Assembly (NCBI GenBank): GCA_008360955.1
Contig: LUCM01000560.1
Span: forward strand, 98,467-162,466
Direction: 5' to 3'
DNA from: Fasciolopsis buskii
Lineage: Eukaryota; Platyhelminthes; Trematoda; Plagiorchiida; Fasciolidae
Length of the DNA: 64,000 bases
Numbering within the stretch: the stretch's first letter is position 1; every line of letters begins with the position of its first letter. Under the pieces are notes generated by a model. That model saw only the letters and a list, made by a program, of their open reading frames with translations. It made no database searches and was not told where the DNA came from. A program made the position numbers and the translations under genes. This document shows positions 56,820-64,000 of this stretch, one piece after another.

Positions 56820-59800
56820 AAGATATCGAGCACATTTTGGTCACTTACTGACCTGACTATATTAGTAAGGACCCAAGCCACTTGCTGTTCACTCCATAGT
56901 TTTTTAATGACATGAATTGGTGACCTCCAGGTCCCCGCCGGTTATTTGTGTTCCAGCTTGGAGTGAACGTCTTCAAACTGGCACACATTCTTCAAGTGTC
57001 ACTGAGATTGCTCGAACCTATTTGTATACACCAGCACACGCACACAAGCACGTCCGCGCAAGCAACCGCACACTGACATCCTCACACGATCATAGTCAAA
57101 CGGATGGAAGTCAACCTGGACTTCACGGGCCAACATCCCGGATATGAGACTGCCTTGGAGTGGCTTACTCCGTTGGCATTGTTTTGGTTAGGTCAGAATA
57201 AAAAGAACAAGGCATCACTTCTTTACGTGATAACTGATCACCTTGAGACTAGCCATTACAGCTTTACGTTTTGCTCACTCCCAAGTATTCTACAAACGTT
57301 TCGGATGCTTAATCTACATTTCAAACATTTGTTTGGGCGTCTTGTCATGGCAAAGCAACGGTAATGAATTCCGTGGCTCGTGTTTGCAGAGTGGTTGTAG
57401 CTGGGCTTGACATGCAGTGTGACCGAGCGCTTATTGGCTGGGAATGGCGATCAGCACACAAACATATCGGTGACCGGTTGTCTTCAGAAAAAGACCCTTT
57501 ATTCGCCCCATGGTGCTTTAATGATCAAGTGAAACTTCCCAGAAATTCTTTTTATCCTCACTCAAAAAGTGAAAATAGCACAATTAGGGTGGTTTACAGC
57601 TCGCATGGATAGCACTCGTTGGGTCTAACGTTTGATTTAGATAATAGGATTGTGAACCTCAAGCAGTCGTGACAATCTGTCAACCAAATTACGTGACTTG
57701 GTCAAAGCGCTTAAGTGCAAGTTATCGTTCATGTATATTTTGATTTTTGGCTTGACAAACTGAAAATGCTGGCTTGATGCGACAGTTCTGTTGTTTTTCC
57801 ACTACAGTTTGGTGAACCCTCATTTTAGTTCCTGGACCTTGCTTCTCTGTCTTGGGAATTTAACGACGCATCATATCGTCTTGTTTTGTGTGATGCTATA
57901 ATTTGCGATGGGTTTATTTGAAACAAAAACTAAGTCGTAACGTCTTCCAGGCCTCAGTCATCGTGATAACAGCAGCGTTTTGTGTTTCATATCCCACCCG
58001 GCGGCAAGCACGATCAAAGGCAATTTTTCGCAACTATTACTTCTGTTGTCATTCTGTAACGCATTCCTATATGATACGGAGAATGCCGGCTGAGATAACA
58101 GAGGAAGCGTTTGATTCAGTTTGCGAAATTCCAGTCCATTATTTTTACACAGTTGTCAAGGCCACAATAACCACTGGAATTGGATTACCCGGTCAGAGAT
58201 GTTATTCACAAATGTCTAAATCGGAGATCAAAAATCATTTCAACGCCTCGGATACATGAAGCAACTTTTACTTCCGCCGGCGAACTGGATGACGTGCAGT
58301 AAAGACCCATATAAATGAAACATTTTCCTTCAACGACCGCAGAAGTTTTAGTATTTACCAAGAAAGATGTCTCGACAGTAATAATAGCTGAATCTGTCGA
58401 CAGAAAATTTGGCGCTAATCCTAGGAGCGAAGTGCCATTCACGTCCCCTTTCATAATGTCCGTCCATCCCGTATTGTAGCTCACAGAGCAAATCAGTCGT
58501 CCGCGATTCTAGATATTTGTTGTTCTCAAAACATGTAAATCGGAAAAATTGGTTGTCGGGTCCTCAGTCACTTAAAATACATTCCTTGGTTTTATCTATA
58601 GTCAGTTATATTGCGTATATCACCAGCGTTTTGGCGACGAACCCAATCGCTCCCAGTCTTCATGTATTTTCAAAGCAAAAGGTGCGAGGAACTCGAAAGC
58701 CTTTACGTAACAGCTACCTTTCCGATGGTATCTGAACATAGTCTTTCTTATAATTTTACTGGTCTACAGCCATTAAGTTTCCAGCTGATACCGGTGCCAA
58801 AATATGTTTTATCTTTGTTCCTGCCGGCAAACATAATCTGCCTTCGGTTACTCTCACTTCACAAGAAGTAAACGATTCATCCATAACGGCGATGATTTCC
58901 TCGTTTCATCCTTGATAGTTGGTGTTTTCCGTTGGACTCTCACACCCGGATTTATTTCGCTTTTATGTTGGCGGTTGGTGAAAAAAACCACCGTGTATTG
59001 ATAGGCAGCATAAGGTCTCCACAAACGCTTGAAATCTGCACTTGTATCACTTCTCTGAGAATTCGTCAACTGAGGCTCGAACCCTCGTTTCCCTAATTTT
59101 AGGCGAATCTCCTGTGATTATCACACACTGCATTCTGCACAAATTGTCACCAAAGGTGCTCAGATGAAAGCCGACTCATGTAGATAGTTGCCCGAGAGAC
59201 TTTCTGCGTCGAAAGCAGAATTTCCCGAGACTAGGGATATTTCACTTGTCAAGCAGCCCATGATCATTTCTACTCCACACGGTTTTAAAAATCAATGGTG
59301 TGGTGACCGTCGCGCACCTACTCGCGCAACTGTACCTGGCCGTTGCCTGAACTCATACGCCTACTATTTTCCCCAATGGTCTGTAGGATAGAACGATTTT
59401 CGCTAACTTGTTGTCACACGCCTGCCCCACGGGAAGATATTTCAAAGACCACCATCACTATCTCATTTGGTCTCCGCGGCTTCTTTTGCATATCTTTCAG
59501 TTTGAGGACTGCAACCAAAATCATCCGACGGTTCAAGAACGAAATGCTTCATAGTGTCTGGATTCCGATTACATGTCTACTAATGTCATTCCCGTGAATA
59601 TCGTGAGCGCTGGTACCTCGTTCTTTAACTTTTCCAGTGACTTGACAGGTCAATCAATATCTCTAAATCCATTTTCTGTTTGCTGTCTATCGAAACTCTT
59701 TGTCAATACGTGGATGGTGAAAGTGTTCGTGAGTAGTTGGAGTGTTATTCATAGCTATCCAGAACTAAAATCCTTCACGAATCTCCTTCGCTTCTCGGAT

Positions 59801-61975
59801 ACCACCAAAAACTACACCCAAATTTTCCAAGATATTGCAGCCAATCAGTGGATTTTCCGAAAGAGATCGCACAAGTTCTCCAAGTCTCCTAATATAGATT
59901 TCTCGCGCCCATTAACACCGACGACAAGGCTCTTTTTGCTAACTTAGCAGACTGTTTTGGTATATGCGTCCGTGTAGAATTGCAGCAATTAGTTAATGAC
60001 GCACCACAACCACAAAAATCTCCCACTCAGAAACTTCCAGCGGCAGAATCAAGGAGCAGCGAATATGGGAACACACTTTGTTGCAATGAGACCTCGCAAC
60101 GGCACGCTCCCGACGCATTTAAGAAGGTAGAATCCCTAATAGTAGGTTTGGAAATTTGTGTTGGTCTTACCTCGGACTGTTGGCTTTCATGAGGGGTTGG
60201 ATCGCCGAGCTTGAAGTTTACACCACCTACGATGCCACCTTGACTGATAATGAAACGGCTATGATTTAAATGCGATCAAACGCATGAGAATCTTTATCAT
60301 CCAAACTGGTCGTGAACCTTGACTTATGTACTAAATTCCAGCAACGGCCGATAATTTTCGGGGAAATCAACCTCTTCATTGCATCTATCAGTACACCACC
60401 GGTACCAAGCGTACACAAGATGCGGCAGGATCGGTCACCTCATTTTCAGGCTATCTACGCTATGAACCTATCGTTGAATGACAAGTCTGAGTTTGCCTTG
60501 TCGATCGCGCCCAATCGCGGTTTACTACATCTCGTTCCCTTTGGCCATTCTGAATTTCATCACTGTACGATACTGAAAGCGTAGGATGGATAAAAAATAT
60601 TCTTTTGTCTTTGGTTTGTTGAATCAATCAATCAGCGACCAAAGTTAGCTGACGATATTATCATCACGAATGAAGCCCTATTCCACATTCACGTGAATCA
60701 AGTCGGCACCAGGTAATCGTCAAAAAGGTCTTGGCTAGACAATGACAAAAACAGAAAAGCAATAGGACGCGTTTAACAGGGCAGAGCCGATTTTGTCATT
60801 CAGATTTAGGTCCCGGAAGATTGACCTGAGGAGCAAATGATCAGTCCAAGTTACAAAAGAGACCTCGAGAGGACGAACATTGAGTGGATTCCACTATTTT
60901 AGCTTCGGATAGACACAGCTGTTTCTACCATATGCGTTTTACACCCATTTCTGCCGGGAACCTCCATTCATAAATCCGCGAACGGCCATCCTGAGGTGAA
61001 TTTCTTTCCCAAGTGAAAACTGGCGTCATCGTGGCTGTGACCCTAGCTAGATCTCGAATCATTCCGGTTTTTCGCATTCAACTGGGTCTGGTTCAGTTTG
61101 CACACGATAACGCAATCTTGACGGAGTCTTGGATTTTTTTTATCAAATTTGTATGCTACAAACAGGCAAATTCAGCTTATTTACTGGGCTGATAGGTTAG
61201 AGACTTTCGATTTGCTCCAATTTCAGACTGTTTTCTCTAACTTGCCACACTCAATGGGAGGACTCGATAACCCTATGGTAGATTCTCTGTCCTGCGCAAT
61301 CCAGATTCCCATCGGATATCTACACCAAACTTATTCACTTGGGCAGGTATTGTTGAGGAGCAGAAAGATGAAATAATTTCCCCACCAGTTGCAAAGTGTC
61401 CTGAGTCTACCAATTCTCTTACAAATTATGGCTGGAATGCGTCAAAGACAATTAACTCTTTTGCATCTTTCACCACTCATTAAATGGCTAGTGTGCCCGG
61501 ATGCGGAATACCATCTGAACAGGGCTTCCCGAAGAGGCGTATAAGCCAGCTGATGGTCACCTGAAAGTCTGCGATTAGTCCTGATGACGTGCAGACTGCC
61601 TCTGGATGTGTTCAATTTAGAACAGCGTGGTCGAACGGAAATGCCGGACGCTTTATAGAACACCCCTTGCAATTTCTTCTCGAGTTTCTCTCCAGATCAT
61701 CAAGGCTTTTAGTAATCTCACTGTGATGAGGAATCTTCGGGAAGTGAGGCGCCTCGGTTCCTCAATGGTGAATTAGATGACTAAACAACTTATTGAAAAT
61801 TCACTCATATAGCACGCAAGATTGCAAGGGATCTGTTAAAAGCTGAAAGTCAGAGCACTACAAAGTTGAAACTACACGACCACCGCGTACACACTGCTTA
61901 TCTAGCAGAAGTTTGCCTTCTCGGCTCGTGCTCACCATATGTCACGGCTCCGTGAATAGGTCGAAACTACTGGCT
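56820..61975. other. No gene recognised; weak retroelement hint near 59.9 kb
   Basis: At 59,909-59,975 a plus-strand frame reads PINTDDKALFANLADCFGIC. This weakly resembles the segment ahead of CR1-like RTs ('DDxxKAxxLxxyFxSVF'), but neighbouring motifs are missing. A 118-codon frame at 57,903-58,259 and a 90-codon frame at 60,312-60,584 show no domain. I searched by eye for tyrosine phosphatase motifs (HCSAG, YINA, WPDHG) and found none. Confidence 0.35.
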
Positions 61976-61984
61976 CCATGACAG

Positions 61985-62375
61985 CAGCCTAATTGGCAAC
62001 TTCGGACTCCACGGTGTCGGAGCTGCCTTCAGAAAAAGTAAACAGTCGACCAATTTCTTGGGAGCTGATATGCTCGTCATTACTCACCTCGTGTTCCCAC
62101 CATACTCGAGCAATGCTCCGGAGACATCGAGGGTCGAAACAGAAATTCGTCGGGCATTCTGAACATGAGTAGTCCACGTCTCACAACCATAATGCAGAAC
62201 ACTACGAACGGTGGAATTGTATACCCTTCCCTTGAGGGAAAGCCGGATGTCAAGGCAGCTCCACAAGTGTAGTAAGTTCGCAAAATCTGCTTTGACTTTC
62301 AAAATTTGTGATGTGACCTCCCCAGCCAGTTGAAAACAAGGCGCTATCGTCTCAGGTAGCTGCAAGTTTAGACAC
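61985..62375 (-). pseudogene. RTE-type RT C-terminal fragment
   Basis: On the minus strand the sequence reads LPETIAPCFQLAGEVTSQI, where 'YLGSxIxPGG..DEIxxRI' is expected, then KADFANLLHLWSCLDIRLSL, KGRVYNSTVRSVLHYGCETW, RRISVSTLDVS, and after a frame change RCLRSIARVWWEHEVSNDE. This corresponds to the same region as the element at 38.3-39.8 kb and shares its wording (RRISVST, SNDE), so both belong to one subfamily. It starts almost exactly at the YLGS block and ends soon after SNDE, so it is truncated at both sides. Confidence 0.82.
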
Positions 62376-62384
62376 TATCATGAG

Positions 62385-62620
62385 CATGTCAAAGCGAAAA
62401 GTTTCCATGAAAAAGCAATGAAAAATGCTCATACCGATTAGTAAATAAACAAATCGAATGAATTGGGGAGGATTTCGAAACAGCTAAGGAATAAGACCTA
62501 AGTAGTGCCGCTTCAGCGGTTAACCCGGTTGTTGGGAAGCCTAGAACACCGCGGGCTATAGCTTGCGGCCACACTCTCAGCTATGGCAGAAGGCAGATAA
62601 AATGGAAGTCACACGGGGGG
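62385..62620. other. Gap between two divergent retroelement fragments
   Basis: No motif is recognised. GGTTAACCCGGTTG at 62,518-62,531 is the only notable string and no clear B box can be assigned. Confidence 0.35.
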
Positions 62621-62623
62621 ATT

Positions 62624-64000
62624 TTGACTTCGGTAGACTATTCCGCTTATTCTTTGTACTTCGAGTCCCTTCGGAAAGACAAAAAAGCTGCCAACTTATC
62701 CCAGGATAGTGTAAGAAAATCGAGAAACCGGCTAAAATATTTCGTCTTACTTCCTACTCGGCACGCGCCGGTCAAACGATGCCCACGTATCATCATTTCG
62801 ACCCGAACCGTACGACGTCAGTTGTCAGTCACCAAGCGTCGCAGAAATCGTGGACCTTTTAATCAAATGAAGAATAGGAAAGCCTCCGAAGTTCACAGCT
62901 TTCCGTCGGAAATCTACAAGTTCCGCCTAACGCCAAGGATTGGTAAGCTTCATGAGCTATTCTGGTCTACATGGGAAAGAGAGATTGGGATATATCCATC
63001 CTAGCGCCAATTCTCCGGAAAGATGATAAAACGGTTTGCGAGAATTACCGGAGGTGTCTGTCCGAATGACTTCGCTGCAAGGATTTTCTGGGCACTACTT
63101 CTCAGTAGCTTTACAGCTTTTCGAGAACGCCACCCTAGACCAAATAGGGGGCTCGTTGGTGTGACAAAAGGTGCGCTGGTCGAACATTTACACTAAGTAG
63201 ACTACGCTTTATGACATGTCTGACGCATGATTGTAGTGAAAGTGGGGCAGAAAGACGAGCAACAGCATCAGTAACCCTGAAACGTGAAGTGGCATGGAAC
63301 TGCCAAGGGTCTGGTTAGTGACCAGCCTGGCGACAACTAGTTGTCATCTCTCAACAAAGTGATCTAAAGTTCCAATCTCTGGCCTTCTTCGGGTGACAGA
63401 CGCTTTATCCACTTGGCCGCTGCGAACGTCACAATTTACAGCAACTCACCATAACATGTTTGTTTGATTTCCGCGCTGCTTTTGATCCAGTTAATCACAA
63501 ACCGCTGTGTGTACTAATAGAAGCTAATGGCTTGCCTGCCGAGCTCACAACAATTCGAAGAGCTTACCATCCGTCCACTACCACATGATTGAGAATATAC
63601 CAGAAGGAATCTTCAGAATTCGTTGTTTTTCCGGCATGCGATTGAGAGGTTCACTTCTTGTGGTTCTGTTCAATTATGCCATCGATTGGACTATCTGCAA
63701 TGCAACGACTGGCCACCCAGGCGTTCATCATGGCTCGCCAGACTGTACCACAGATCTGGAATTTACTAACAACGTGGTTGTTCTCGATGATTTCCTAGTT
63801 GCCAGTGAGGCCGTACTCCTCCGAATCACACCCTGTGGAGGGAAAGTTGACCTTGATATCGGCACGACAAAAACAAAGGCTTTCTCGACCTTCCTAGTCC
63901 CAAGCGTCCAACAAGTCCCTACAAACGGCATGCAAATCGAGGATGTATCCTTAATCAACCACCTGGGGTCGGTTCTGCTACCGAATGGACAATCAACGGA
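62624..64000 (+). pseudogene. Non-LTR reverse transcriptase of a second subfamily, decayed and cut by the window end
   Basis: Blocks in order: SEIYKFRLTPRIGKLHELFW, then STWEREIGIYPS (62,915-63,001). In another frame SILAPILRKDDKTVCENYRR (about 62,996-63,057), matching 'SxIxPIxKKGDKTxCxNYRG'. Back in the first frame, DFAARIFWALLLSSFTAFRE (63,069-63,130). Then CLFDFRAAFDPVNHKPLC (about 63,461-63,513), RT motif A. Then LEFTNNVVVLDDFL (about 63,757-63,800), where the catalytic YADD has become TNNV. Finally KTKAFSTF and INHLGSVLLPNGQ (63,952-63,990), the 'YLGS' block. The KTK/LLPNGQ wording differs from the other copies, so this is another subfamily. A SINE-like stretch at 63.32-63.44 kb interrupts the domain. 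Confidence 0.83.
63318..63442 (-). repeat. SINE-like family II repeat inside the RT fragment
   Basis: AAAGTGATCTAAAGTTCCAA, then TCTCTGGCCTTCTTCGGGTG, then ACAGACGCTTTATCCACTTG and GCCGCTGCGAAC, follow the same order as the copy at 24.2 kb. The B box is decayed. It lies exactly where RT coding sequence between motif 1 and motif A is missing. Confidence 0.5.

Noticed and set aside
60312..60584. 90-codon plus frame with FGEINLF resembling an endonuclease GDFN block
   Set aside because: Neighbouring endonuclease motifs are absent, so the resemblance is too weak.
56829..64000. Possible tyrosine phosphatase catalytic exons downstream of the juxtamembrane block
   Set aside because: No HCSAG, YINA, KNRY or WPDHG motif could be found by eye in any plus-strand frame.
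61985..64000. Single twin-primed RTE insertion
   Set aside because: The geometry fits but the two fragments carry different subfamily wording, and the plus-strand piece continues past the window end.

Overview
This window looks like nuclear DNA from a digenean flatworm (fluke) with a large, repeat-rich genome. There is no prokaryotic gene structure: no long ORFs, operons or ribosome binding sites, and no rRNA or intact tRNA gene. Coding signal comes in short exon-like blocks with GT..AG borders, and in decayed retroelements. The reverse-transcriptase fragments have the wording typical of trematode RTE- and CR1/Perere-type non-LTR elements, and a Penelope-type GIY-YIG fragment is also present. 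The phylum call rests on remembered family resemblance; no database search was possible.

One host gene can be argued for on the + strand. Three short exon-like blocks (about 26,415-26,495, 49,462-49,569 and 56,752-56,817) all join in phase 1. Together they read as a membrane-spanning segment, a basic stop-transfer stretch and a juxtamembrane stretch. They imply introns of 22,966 and 7,182 bp. The last exon ends in a stretch resembling the region just before the first catalytic domain of receptor tyrosine phosphatases, but no catalytic exon lies in the window, so that identity is a hypothesis. A Thr-rich stretch just upstream of the membrane exon is in a different frame.

Most other recognisable content is mobile DNA. 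In order: a CR1/Perere-type RT C-terminus (- strand, 0.7-1.0 kb) next to a Penelope-type GIY-YIG domain (+, 1.06-1.4 kb); an RTE-type element with endonuclease and RT (-, 4.9-6.8 kb); an RTE-type RT with its C-terminus (-, 38.3-39.8 kb); endonuclease, linker and RT pieces (+, 44.4-45.8 kb); an RTE C-terminus (-, 62.0-62.4 kb) beside a second RT subfamily (+, 62.6 kb to the window end); and a CR1-like piece (-, 31.7-32.0 kb). All carry stops and frameshifts. At least two families of tRNA-derived SINE-like repeats are scattered on both strands.

The most unusual item is a hammerhead ribozyme fold at 17,346-17,406. It has an intact catalytic core, a two-part stem I and a palindromic stem III that suggests dimeric action. 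It belongs to a small repeat family whose 3' end runs into a TA microsatellite, with degenerate relatives at 8.46-8.55 kb and 17.50-17.58 kb and a possible one near 27.2 kb. A separate hairpin with a GAAACG box lies at 24.81-24.85 kb. Two overlapping perfect palindromes lie at 54,542-54,580.
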